Positions 45,992 through 54,809 of a stretch of DNA of 64,000 bases are shown here, piece after piece. The number at the start of each line of letters is the position of its first letter. The stretch's first letter is position 1. The stretch spans positions 462,075 through 526,074 of the forward strand of contig NZ_JAFMYW010000005.1 in NCBI RefSeq assembly GCF_017353175.1, given 5' to 3'. The stretch is from Fibrella forsythiae. GTDB taxonomy: Bacteria > Bacteroidota > Bacteroidia > Cytophagales > Spirosomataceae. Under the pieces are notes generated by a model. That model worked only from the letters and a program-made list of their open reading frames with translations, did not search any database and was not told the DNA's origin. The position numbers were made by a program, and so were the translations under genes.

Positions 45992-46315
45992 ATGAAAAAG
46001 ACCAAGTTCACCGAAGCGCAGATCGTTGTTGCCCTTCGTCAAGCCGACACCGGAACCGTTGTCGCCGAGGTTTGCCACAAGATGGGCATCAGTGAAGCCA
46101 CCGCACCGGCGGACCGGTTCTATAATTGGAAAAAGAAGTATGGTGGTTTAGGGGTTCCCGAACTGCGCAGGCTGCGTCAACTCGAAGAAGAGAACCAACA
46201 GTTGAAGCAACTAGTGGCTGATCTGAGCCTGGACAAACAGATGCTTCAGGAGGTGATCAAAAAAAGCTCTAAGGCCAGCTCAACGCCGAGGGCTGGCCCA
46301 AGGCCTGATTATTGA
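45992..46315 (+). CDS. IS3 OrfA (HTH protein)
   Basis: A helix-turn-helix protein beginning MKKTKFTEAQIVVALRQAD, followed by EVCHKMGISEAT, FYNWKKKYGG and a leucine-zipper-like LRRLRQLEEENQQLKQLVADLSL. Relatives read SEATFYNW directly; here five residues (APADR) are inserted between T and F, probably by a local duplication, which would distort the HTH. The A7G run at 46259-46266 is the usual -1 slippage site for making OrfAB. Confidence 0.75.
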   Translation: MKKTKFTEAQIVVALRQADTGTVVAEVCHKMGISEATAPADRFYNWKKKYGGLGVPELRRLRQLEEENQQLKQLVADLSLDKQMLQEVIKKSSKASSTPRAGPRPDY

Positions 46316-47119
46316 GTATCTAACCGGCGGGCTTGCGAGGTGGTTCTTTTACGGCGGTCAAGCTGGTTTTACAAAGCGCGATCCAGGGATGATTCAGTCA
46401 TCCGAAAGCGGATTCGAGAGATCGCGCAAACCCGCGTACGCTACGGTTGTCAACGCATTTTTACCCTGCTCAGACGCGAGGGCTGGCGGGATAATCACAA
46501 GCGAATTCACCGCTTCTATCGTCTGGAAGGCCTAAACTTGCGAAATAAACGCCCTCGATGTACCCGAATGGCTGCTCACCGATTGGATCGGCCGGAGCTC
46601 TCTATTATTGGTCAGTGCTGAAGTATGGATTTCGTATCTGATCAGCTCTTCGATGGCCGCAAAATCCGGGCCTTAACTATAGTGGATAATTATAGCCGCC
46701 AATGCGTGGCCATGCACGTGGGCCAGTCGTTGAAAGGGGAAGATGTGGTAGCAGTTTTGGAAAGCCTGAAAGTTGTATCTTTAACCGTTCCTGGCCGCAT
46801 TCAAGTTGACAACGGCAGCGAGTTTATTTCGAAGGCGCTCGACAAGTGGTCCTATGATAATGGGGTAACGTTGGACTTCTCTAGGCCAGGAAAACCCACC
46901 GATGACCCATTTATTGAGTCATTCAATGGTAGCTTTCGGGACGAATGTTTGAATGCTCACTGGTTCTTGTCCCTGACTGACGCAGAGGAAAAAATTGAGC
47001 ATTGGCGTCAAGAATATAATAGCTTTCGGCCTCATAGCTCCCTTGGCGGATTGACGCCAAATGAGGTGGGAATAGAAAGGAAAAGAATGACAAATGACCG
47101 CCCGATTCTCAACCTCTGA
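46266..47119 (+). pseudogene. IS3 OrfB (DDE transposase), inactivated
   Basis: The integrase-like transposase begins in the -1 frame after the slippery run (LRPAQRRGLAQGLIIEYL), changes frame near 46315, and continues with ACEVVLLRRSSWFYKAR. A TGA at 46619-46621 replaces the conserved tryptophan before SMDFVSDQL. The DDE residues then follow: D in SMDFV, D in QVDNGSEF, and E in [15 protein letters not shown]. Two lesions make it inactive. Confidence 0.8.
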
Positions 47120-47195
47120 GCGGTCCAGAAATTGGGGGTGGCTCATGACCGTCCGATCCTCAACTTCTGAGTGGTCCAAGAAATGGGTAGGCTTC
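47094..47195. repeat. Two tandem 51-bp units derived from the IS3 terminal repeat
   Basis: Units at 47094-47144 and 47145-47195 both begin ATGACCG, then CGAT(T/C)CTCAAC, GAG(C/T)GGTCC and AAATGGG or AATTGGGG. A third diverged copy is the right inverted repeat itself (about 47198-47247). The first unit overlaps the end of orfB. Confidence 0.65.
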
Positions 47196-47378
47196 AATCG
47201 CCCAGACTCTTTACTTTAGAATGGTCCAGTTTATTGGGAGGAGGTCACTCACGCATCAATAATACTAATTATCGATGATATACCCACCACTGATATATAC
47301 CTCACTCTTGAGCTATCCTTTATTTGGGTTATACTAGTGTACGTATGTTGCTGATTGATATATTTTAGCAGTGCAATT

Positions 47379-47831
47379 CTAATCAGCATCCTTTGATAAG
47401 GATTCTCTCTGCAAAGAAGCATATCTGCTTTTTAACAAAGAAATATCGCCTGTTTGCCAATTATTAGCTTCAATAATTTTCAGTAACTTTTCGCAAGCCT
47501 TTGAGAGTATATTAATAAAGCTGCTGAGTTGAATAAAAGAAGAATCAATTGTGTGATCTTTTTCGATAAAATCAAGTGATAATTGATTTTTATCGATATA
47601 CTTAACTAATATGCTGTAAGGTCCATCCATAAATCTAAGTCGTTCTTGCTTACTTAGTCCTTGCTTTAAATTTATTGCGCTTTCCACCCACCACCCAAGA
47701 AGTACCACGACGAAATCATTCCAATCAGTGTCTGGGAATATCTTGTCTGAAGTCTCAAAATACAGCACTCCATGTATGTTGCCACTTGAGCTAAGACGAA
47801 GTGAATTTGGTTCAAGTATTATTTCCATCAT
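47379..47831 (-). CDS. Probable immunity protein for the Rhs toxin
   Basis: A 150-residue acidic cytoplasmic protein that starts 1 bp after the stop of the toxin gene (ATGATG at 47826-47831). It has mixed strands (IHGVLYFETSD, WNDFVVVLLGWWVES) and a helical C-terminus (LSSFINILSKACEKLLKI). No family is recognised. The position directly behind the C-terminal toxin domain is the classic place for a polymorphic-toxin immunity gene. Confidence 0.65.
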   Translation of the reverse strand: MMEIILEPNSLRLSSSGNIHGVLYFETSDKIFPDTDWNDFVVVLLGWWVESAINLKQGLSKQERLRFMDGPYSILVKYIDKNQLSLDFIEKDHTIDSSFIQLSSFINILSKACEKLLKIIEANNWQTGDISLLKSRYASLQRESLSKDAD

Positions 47832-47832
47832 T

Positions 47833-50800
47833 TTATTTAGGATAAGCAGATTCAATTACTCTTGTTGCTTTGTTGAGCCACATTTCAATTAGTAAGCCTT
47901 GATCAGAAATACCTTGGAGCAATACTCTGTCATCTTGAGTAGAGATTTTACCGCTTACATTCTTATACGCACTTCTTACTGCACTTTCAATTTGTTTTTG
48001 AGTCATATACTCTGGGAATAAACTAGTTGAGGCTCGTTGTTTTGCTATCAAGCCGCCTCTGGTATGCCTATCCACAATGTGTTCCATATTAATCGAAACA
48101 GTTTTCAATGCTGGTAAAGTCATTTTTAATGATGGGTTTCTAAACCTTTTAATCAAGGTCGCCAGCTTTTGAGCACTCGAAAATTTACCAGCTGGTCCAA
48201 TATCTGGAGGAGATCCATTTATAGGTATTTGAAATCCAGTAGCATACCCATCTGCTCCAACAGAATAATTCATTCCAGCCCAATTGTAGGCTCTATTTCC
48301 ATTAACAAGTTGGTCTAAGCTATCCCAAAATCCATCTCTTGGTGTATAAATGTATTCCCCTGCTTGGGGGGGGCTAGTATTTGAATTCCTTTTAGCTGTA
48401 ACTGTTACAGTATTAATCAATACCTCGTCCCGCTCGACATTGAAGTCAGCAATATCAAACTTATTGATGGGTACTGTACTATCTCCTCCTGGATCAACGA
48501 ACACTAAGGGATTGTTAAAGGCATACTGGTATGGGCTGTTATCATGGAAAACGTCTGCTAAGGGATCTGGTTGCCAGAAACGAGGTACAATGGGGTCATA
48601 CACCCGTGCTTTGGCATCATACACACCCAACTCATTCATACGTTCATGTCCGGTGAACACATAAGGATCGAGACTTGGATTATTGCGGGTATAACTAAGT
48701 TCATTCAAACTCTCCCCCCAAGGGCCAAACCCCTCTTCTTGCACAACTGCTGCTATCCCCGCGCTATCGCGGAACATTACCCGCATGTTACCTATATGAT
48801 CCTGTAAGCTCCATTGATACGAATAAGCTGCTCCACTGACTGCGATGCGCCCCTCTTCATGGGTCAGTTGCTGCAACGTTCCTGCCCGGTAGATTTGATT
48901 ACCTACATATTGGGTAATCACCCCCGTCCGGTCTTTCTGGGCCAACTTGTTGCCCACTGCGTCGTATTGATAGTCGATAGTTTGACCACCGTTGAAAGTG
49001 ACTTTCCGAGGCCGTTTGAGCAAGTTATATTCAATGAGAATGATTGATTTATTAGCATCAGACTTCAAGCTTCCGTCAGACCAATAGGTGTAGTCAGTAG
49101 CCCCAGCGGCATCACTAAAGCCCGCGGATTGGCCAGAGCCATCAGTCACTGCTTGAGGCCTGTTGCTGTTAGCTGCATACGAGTAAGATAAGGCATCAAT
49201 AGTGCCAAAGCTATTATCGGCTTTCTTGCCATTGCGTGTCAGCGATGTTAGATTACCATCGGCGTCATAGCTGATACTGGATAACCCATAATTCTCTGTA
49301 CTTACTCCTGTATAAGAAGCACTTGTTAAACGGCTGACGCCATCATAATTGTAGGTATAGGTACGTTGCTGGCTATCACGTGAGGTTCTCCATTGTTGAC
49401 TGCGAATGTTCCCGTCATAGTATGTCCCGTCCTCCTCATATCCCAGCTTCAATGAGAACAGCTTTCCTGTTTGTGGGTTGCCACTTCCATCTAAGTTGAT
49501 GCCTCGTAACCCACCCCGGATGTGCCAATTATAAGTTTGGCTATAGAGGCCGCTACTGATGCGGAAGTCCCATCGCTGTCCCCCGTCCGTAGCTTTGTTT
49601 TCATTAACGGCAGTACCTGGCACGAAATCTATATACTGCTGGGCTACTTGCTGGGTACCGGCTTGTAAGCTCTGGTTGTTGGTATAGCTTGGCACGGCTG
49701 TACCGCCGCCACCTAAGTCTTTTCGTGCCAAACGGCCAACCCCATCGTAGCTATAAGTGGCCAGCCGTTGTACGGCAGCTCCATTGAGCGTATGGTCTAC
49801 GTTTGTTCTCCGTCCCAAGTGATCATACTGATAGCTCGTCAGCTCTGTTACTGTCTCATGCTGAGTTCGTACCTGCGTCACTTCGCCGTTAAAGCGATAT
49901 TGAATATCTGTGCGATCGACCCCGCCCCGCACATGTTGACTCTGCTGCTGTATGCTTCGACCTTTATCATCGTACCAGAAAACGGATTCATACCAGACAT
50001 TCGTTTCAAGGTTGCGTGCCAGGCTACGGGTTAGCAAACTCTTAGAATTTGGCCAAGGGGTAGCAAACGAATTATTGGCCGCGAAGCTCAGGGCTGCTCC
50101 GTCATAGTCGTCATATCGTTGTAGGGTCAGTTGAGCCGACTCTGAAGGGTTCACCGTTGAGGGAAAGCCTTCTCCTGTTGTTCCGGTAAAATCAGCTCGC
50201 AACTGATCCGCCGTGCGAGAAAGGATTAAGCGGCCTGTTTCGGTTACTCGGTTTAAACCATCATAACGGTTATACCGCCATTTGCCTTCAGCCCGATCCT
50301 GCTCATCCTGACTCATGACCAATCGATCCTGCTGGTCATAGACGAGATCTGTCCAGCCAGCCGAAGCTATATGCTTCCGACTTAACCGTCCCCGGGCATC
50401 GTATCGATACACGTAGCAATTATGCATGAATACAGCTGTGGGATTGGCAGCATTCCCATTCTGGTAAAAGTACAGCCCTGTACTTGGCCCTCCCGCTATA
50501 AACCAATCATAAAGCTTAGGCGGTATCACCGCCGCCAGGCGGTTGAAGGCGTCGTAAAGATACATCGTGGTGAGCGTCTGGCTGCCATTGACCACATCAC
50601 GTCTGAGAACCCGTCCCTGCAAATCGATGTATTCAGTCGTTACGTTCCCCTGCTCATTCGTCGTCGTTTGTGTCGCAATGTCATTGGCCCCAAAATACTC
50701 CCAGCTGATTCCCCCATCGCCTTCCACATTGGCATAGATGACATTAGAATAAAAGTTGACTTTAAATCGCAGGACCGTGTTGGCTGGAGCTACGCCGTAT

Positions 50801-51285
50801 GTAATGGCAGTAGACCGGTTCGCGGTTCGCCAGGCTTGCCCCGTTCCCCACTGGCGGGTTACGCGGTTGAGCGGCGAAGTTTCGTAAAGAGACTGCGTAA
50901 AGGGATTGGTATCTCCGTAGAAGGATTGCCCAGCGGTTTGCGGCGTTGTGACCAGCGTACCGCCAACACCTCCTGGTATAGGTAAAAACGTCTGGTCCGT
51001 CCGACCGTAGGCATCATAGGTGGTCGCGCTGGTCACAATGTCACTATTGGCATCAGCACTGGCCCGAACTTGCACCTTTTGCAAGGGTCGACCTAAGCCG
51101 TCGAAGTACGAGACCGTTGCCGGAACATCAGTGTATGCACTCGCCGGACTCACACTGGTTTGGGGCGAGCGGGGCATCTGTTCCACCACGTAGTTTTGGG
51201 TGGCCGTTGGGGAAACCTGTGCCCGGACATTCTCTGGTACCAGTATAAGCGAGAGAAGTCCTACACTTACTAGACGAACAATCAT
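47833..51285 (-). CDS. DUF6443/RHS-repeat protein with C-terminal EndoU-like toxin domain
   Basis: A 1150-residue secreted polymorphic toxin. It has a signal peptide (about 1-22), then the DUF6443-type start (SYFDGLGRPLQKVQV), many YD repeats (YDAYGR, YDHLGRRT, YRYDARGRL) and the RHS core ending near residue 930 (RFWQPDPLADVFHDNSPYQYAF). The last ~95 residues are the variable tip. EHIVDRHTRGG, then SLFPEYMTQKQIESAV and IESAYP match the order of the bacterial EndoU (BECR-fold) RNase family, whose catalytic histidine lies in the first motif. Its start overlaps the partner gene by 4 bp, and the immunity gene follows at once. Confidence 0.82.
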   Translation of the reverse strand: MIVRLVSVGLLSLILVPENVRAQVSPTATQNYVVEQMPRSPQTSVSPASAYTDVPATVSYFDGLGRPLQKVQVRASADANSDIVTSATTYDAYGRTDQTFLPIPGGVGGTLVTTPQTAGQSFYGDTNPFTQSLYETSPLNRVTRQWGTGQAWRTANRSTAITYGVAPANTVLRFKVNFYSNVIYANVEGDGGISWEYFGANDIATQTTTNEQGNVTTEYIDLQGRVLRRDVVNGSQTLTTMYLYDAFNRLAAVIPPKLYDWFIAGGPSTGLYFYQNGNAANPTAVFMHNCYVYRYDARGRLSRKHIASAGWTDLVYDQQDRLVMSQDEQDRAEGKWRYNRYDGLNRVTETGRLILSRTADQLRADFTGTTGEGFPSTVNPSESAQLTLQRYDDYDGAALSFAANNSFATPWPNSKSLLTRSLARNLETNVWYESVFWYDDKGRSIQQQSQHVRGGVDRTDIQYRFNGEVTQVRTQHETVTELTSYQYDHLGRRTNVDHTLNGAAVQRLATYSYDGVGRLARKDLGGGGTAVPSYTNNQSLQAGTQQVAQQYIDFVPGTAVNENKATDGGQRWDFRISSGLYSQTYNWHIRGGLRGINLDGSGNPQTGKLFSLKLGYEEDGTYYDGNIRSQQWRTSRDSQQRTYTYNYDGVSRLTSASYTGVSTENYGLSSISYDADGNLTSLTRNGKKADNSFGTIDALSYSYAANSNRPQAVTDGSGQSAGFSDAAGATDYTYWSDGSLKSDANKSIILIEYNLLKRPRKVTFNGGQTIDYQYDAVGNKLAQKDRTGVITQYVGNQIYRAGTLQQLTHEEGRIAVSGAAYSYQWSLQDHIGNMRVMFRDSAGIAAVVQEEGFGPWGESLNELSYTRNNPSLDPYVFTGHERMNELGVYDAKARVYDPIVPRFWQPDPLADVFHDNSPYQYAFNNPLVFVDPGGDSTVPINKFDIADFNVERDEVLINTVTVTAKRNSNTSPPQAGEYIYTPRDGFWDSLDQLVNGNRAYNWAGMNYSVGADGYATGFQIPINGSPPDIGPAGKFSSAQKLATLIKRFRNPSLKMTLPALKTVSINMEHIVDRHTRGGLIAKQRASTSLFPEYMTQKQIESAVRSAYKNVSGKISTQDDRVLLQGISDQGLLIEMWLNKATRVIESAYPK

Positions 51286-54227
51286 GGCTGTGTGGAATAG
51301 TGGTAGGTGTATTGTTTCAATACGCGTCCGTCTTTGTCCTTAACGGTCTGTAGCCGGCCAAAAGCATCGTACAAATAACTGGTCATCACTCCTCTGGTGT
51401 CTGTCTGACTGGTTGGGCCAAGTACGGGGAGAGTGTAGCTATAGCTTGTCATTTGCGCTGACGGCTGGTCCGCATTAAGCGTCTGACTGGTGACAACAGA
51501 GAAGGGGATTCCGCTTGTGGGTTGGTAAGTGGTGTATGTGTAGCCGGTTGATGATCCATCCTTTAACTGGTAACCGGTTAAATTTCCATTAGCATCGTAG
51601 TCGCTCATCGTCATACGAGGATTGGCCATGATTGGGTCCAGCAGAAAACCCGTTCCAGTACCACCTGAACTTTGGTACCGATCTGCTGAGGAGACGTAGG
51701 AGTTTGTTCCTTCAGTCTCGGCCAGATACGTTTGATAAGGAAGAGCGGTCAACTGCCCGTTTATCGTTTTTGTCTTGAAGGTTGTGAGCGAACCTGTAAG
51801 GTATTTTTTGGTTCCTGTGGACCCCTCTTGTCGATAATTAATTGTTTCAACAGGACGGAATATGTTACGCTCCTGTAAGGCTCGAATGCCTAAGAGTTCT
51901 GGCGAAATGGGAGACGGTGCCGTAAGGGGTATTTGAGTACCATAGTCTTGAGGATAGCTTACCCGCTCGCCTAGAATATCATTACCCGCAATACCGCCTT
52001 CAACAAAACGGCGCGTTTCCCGTATCAGATAAGAAGACGGCGCGTAATCCATTTCTGTCACCCGAACTGTCTTACGAGCTGCATTGGCCATATCAATCAG
52101 CGTTTCCCGGATTCGGGTGGGTTTTACTAAGCCGTAACTAAAGGTGTATGTTCGGGGGACATACATATTGGCTGGGTCTTGGCAGGATGTATTCGGGCGT
52201 ACACTGACACTACCGATCTGACGGGTCACTTGCTGAACAAGCACCCCAGCTAAATCTGTAGTTGCTCCATTGCTCAGTATCGTATAATCATAATCAGTTT
52301 GGGCAACTAAATTTCCTGCCGCATTATGCCAGCGTTGACTGGTGAGCTGCCCCCGGTTCCAGCGAGTGCTGGTTACAAATAATTTAACGCCGAGCTGCAG
52401 AACGGCATCTTGAGCTTCATCACGATACCTATAAATGATTTTGCCTATCGGGATACCCTCCGCGTTGAGCGTGTATTCGGCTACTTCTGGATAGGTTACT
52501 GGCGATCCTTCATCAGGTGTTAAGGGGCCAGTCGGAGCGGATGTGTAATTGTAGGTTCTATATCGGTAATTATAGGGCGAAGATGTTCCAGCAAACTGGT
52601 TGTAATTAAGTTGAAGCGTGCTGACATAAGTTTGACCCGCTTGCGAGCGAAATGTCCCTGTTCCCTCCTCGTCTTGGCCGTATTTATAGGCTTTAGTTTG
52701 GGCTAACTGGTTATTGGCTGCATAATTGCGCAGACCCGCGAGCCGAAGCCCTCCCGCAAGTATAGTATTTTGACCTACCTTGTAGCGATTCGCTTCGAAG
52801 TCAAATTGTGTTAATCCACCTGTGGGATAGCGAATGCTGGTGAGTGACCAAGCCTTCATGTGAACTTCGCTGGGCTTACGGTCAGCATCTCCAATAGTCG
52901 TTGTCGTGATTGAAGGATTATTCGCCCGTTGAGCAAACGAGATTGTACGGCTTTCTAATAGGGTGTTGTTGGGCTTCCCGTTGTAATAGCCCCAGTAGTC
53001 TTTCGCTGTACTATTCGCCTCCGGTAGGCTGGTTTCATTGTACGTTAGTTGGTAAGAACCAATCGAGGTCGCTCCGTCACTTTGAACTAATTTTACTTGA
53101 TCAAGAAAAGGCACTTGAGTATTACTGTTGCCGGTTCGTGATTTATACGTGTAAACCAAATCAACGCGCTTAATCCGGTTGTACGTGTTCGAACTTACAT
53201 TGTAACCCATCACATCGATGTAATCCAGTTGATCCATGTTGTCTTTGACAAAGACAAGCTTCCCCCCTGGGAACTCAATGCTAGCGAGCAGGCGTGTAAA
53301 CACGCTGGATCCAACATCCTGATTGCCGGTATAAAATGCACCCGTCTGTACTCCGGAATCACCAATAAATGATTCATCAAGCTCAGCGTTGACAACCCAG
53401 CTGTCAATTCGTTCAGAGGCTGTGGCTGCGCTTTTCGGAGCTGCATAAGTATAAACTGCGCGATCCGCATTAGTGGGGCTAGTAATTTCGCTCAAGTGCC
53501 ACGCACTTACAAAGTCACCGAATGCATTGGGGGTCGTCGGGTTGGTTACCGTGGTTTCTTTATCTGCGAATCGATACTGAGTGCCGCTTTCATCCGTTAT
53601 AATGAAGGAGTCTAATCCACTGACAGCAGCTACACGGACCATCCCTGGCTGAAGGCTGCTATAGCCGGGTGCCGAAGGAGTTAACATGAATGTATTGCTG
53701 GCCGTAGGAATTGAATAAGAAAACAGATCGCGCTGAGTGTCTACCAAATTGTTAGCCAGACTATTCATTTGTTGATCCACGCTTGTGGTCAAACAACTGA
53801 AGTCATAGAATGTACTCGGATTGGGGAAAGCTTGCCCAAGCGATCCCGACCCCTGCTCGTCTGGGCGACTTAGTACGGACCGGGTTATCATGCCTCCCGT
53901 TTGCAGACTCCAACCCATGCCCACCCAAGAAGGCAGGTCATTTACTTTGATACCGGAGGCGTGATAAGTTAGCTTGATGGGGACGGTTACGCCACCAACT
54001 GTAAACTGATGAATTGGAATCTCAATGCTTGGTAGACCTGTGTACAGACTAACGGGGTATTCACCGTACCGACCCAATGCTGCTACCGTTGGCGATTTTG
54101 GTGTTATAGCTGGCTGTTCAGTAATAACTTGATTGCTGGTCCCGTTTTGCACGGAATCAGCAGGGGCTTCTTGCGCCAATACATTACCTGACACCAGTGT
54201 AAACAGGATAATTAATAGAGACTTCAT
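51282..54227 (-). CDS. RHS-type partner protein, N-terminal component
   Basis: A 981-residue secreted protein with a signal peptide (MKSLLIILFTLVSGNVLAQ). The opening domain is typical of Bacteroidota Rhs partners (LGRYGEYPVSLYTGLPSIE, VPIKLTYHASGIKVND, GMGWSLQTGGMITRSV). The middle is strand-rich, and YD-repeat-like sequence appears at the end (YLYDAFGRLQTVKDKDGR). Its stop overlaps the start of the toxin gene (ATGA), so the two are translated together and likely assemble into one shell. Confidence 0.82.
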   Translation of the reverse strand: MKSLLIILFTLVSGNVLAQEAPADSVQNGTSNQVITEQPAITPKSPTVAALGRYGEYPVSLYTGLPSIEIPIHQFTVGGVTVPIKLTYHASGIKVNDLPSWVGMGWSLQTGGMITRSVLSRPDEQGSGSLGQAFPNPSTFYDFSCLTTSVDQQMNSLANNLVDTQRDLFSYSIPTASNTFMLTPSAPGYSSLQPGMVRVAAVSGLDSFIITDESGTQYRFADKETTVTNPTTPNAFGDFVSAWHLSEITSPTNADRAVYTYAAPKSAATASERIDSWVVNAELDESFIGDSGVQTGAFYTGNQDVGSSVFTRLLASIEFPGGKLVFVKDNMDQLDYIDVMGYNVSSNTYNRIKRVDLVYTYKSRTGNSNTQVPFLDQVKLVQSDGATSIGSYQLTYNETSLPEANSTAKDYWGYYNGKPNNTLLESRTISFAQRANNPSITTTTIGDADRKPSEVHMKAWSLTSIRYPTGGLTQFDFEANRYKVGQNTILAGGLRLAGLRNYAANNQLAQTKAYKYGQDEEGTGTFRSQAGQTYVSTLQLNYNQFAGTSSPYNYRYRTYNYTSAPTGPLTPDEGSPVTYPEVAEYTLNAEGIPIGKIIYRYRDEAQDAVLQLGVKLFVTSTRWNRGQLTSQRWHNAAGNLVAQTDYDYTILSNGATTDLAGVLVQQVTRQIGSVSVRPNTSCQDPANMYVPRTYTFSYGLVKPTRIRETLIDMANAARKTVRVTEMDYAPSSYLIRETRRFVEGGIAGNDILGERVSYPQDYGTQIPLTAPSPISPELLGIRALQERNIFRPVETINYRQEGSTGTKKYLTGSLTTFKTKTINGQLTALPYQTYLAETEGTNSYVSSADRYQSSGGTGTGFLLDPIMANPRMTMSDYDANGNLTGYQLKDGSSTGYTYTTYQPTSGIPFSVVTSQTLNADQPSAQMTSYSYTLPVLGPTSQTDTRGVMTSYLYDAFGRLQTVKDKDGRVLKQYTYHYSTQP

Positions 54228-54240
54228 AATATAATTTGAC

Positions 54241-54744
54241 TTAGCGGTGGGTGGACTTACCTCGAAGGCGTACTGCTTTTTTCAACCGATTGATCTCTTC
54301 TTGTTGCCGTATCATATGCAGAGTCAGTTCCTCAATTTTTTCTAGGAGTTTCGCCTGCGTCTGGGCTACATCGATCCCTTCGCGTTCGACTTGCTGAGCA
54401 GAGGGGATGCCAGGTAGATGCCCATGCGTAGCGATATATGCCTTCACTTCGGAGAGAGGGGCGAGGTGATAATTGGGCTTAAAGACATAATCAGCCCAGT
54501 ACTGCCCTGATCGCGTGGCTACTCGTAGTCGCTCGGTTAGAATTCCACCCAGTACGATCAGATTGTAGCCCGCTGGAAACTGAATATTTTGAATATCTGG
54601 GTTGGGCCCAATGACAACGTAGTGTGGCATATCAACCAAATTGGTTGGGACTGTTGTCTGCGCCTTTATCTCGCTATTAAAGAGTAAGGCAATTATGCAC
54701 CCAGTCAGTGGCCAGATAAGGAATATTTGTAAACGAGCTTTCAT
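54241..54744 (-). CDS. Surface protein of the GGILTE/HLPGIPSA C-terminal family, short form
   Basis: A 167-residue exported protein with an N-terminal hydrophobic segment followed by a module common at the C-terminus of Bacteroidota fibre-like proteins: VLGGILTERLRVA, YWADYVFKPNY, HGHLPGIPSAQQV and the coiled coil AKLLEKIEELTLHMIRQQEE. It lacks the GNxN repeats of its neighbours. It ends 13 bp before the Rhs partner start and may be in the same transcript. Confidence 0.75.
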   Translation of the reverse strand: MKARLQIFLIWPLTGCIIALLFNSEIKAQTTVPTNLVDMPHYVVIGPNPDIQNIQFPAGYNLIVLGGILTERLRVATRSGQYWADYVFKPNYHLAPLSEVKAYIATHGHLPGIPSAQQVEREGIDVAQTQAKLLEKIEELTLHMIRQQEEINRLKKAVRLRGKSTHR

Positions 54745-54809
54745 AAGTTTCGAATGATTAAAAAGAAAGGATAAATTTGATTTGAGTCAAAATGCTCTTC
54801 CTAGTTAGA

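Larger units (their letters stand above)
45909..47247 (+). mobile_element. IS3-family insertion sequence (IS407/IS51-like), inactivated
   Basis: About 50-bp imperfect inverted repeats bound it. The left end at 45909 starts TGACCTGTTTCC and contains AAACTGG and GAGTCTGGGCGATT; the right end at 47247 mirrors these. Length 1339 bp and the two-frame transposase fit the IS3 family. No clear target duplication was found. It lies between the conflict operon and the Rhs immunity gene. Confidence 0.8.

Noticed and set aside
50422..50985. 187-codon plus-strand frame
   Set aside because: Antisense to the RHS toxin gene, whose own frame has clear YD repeats.
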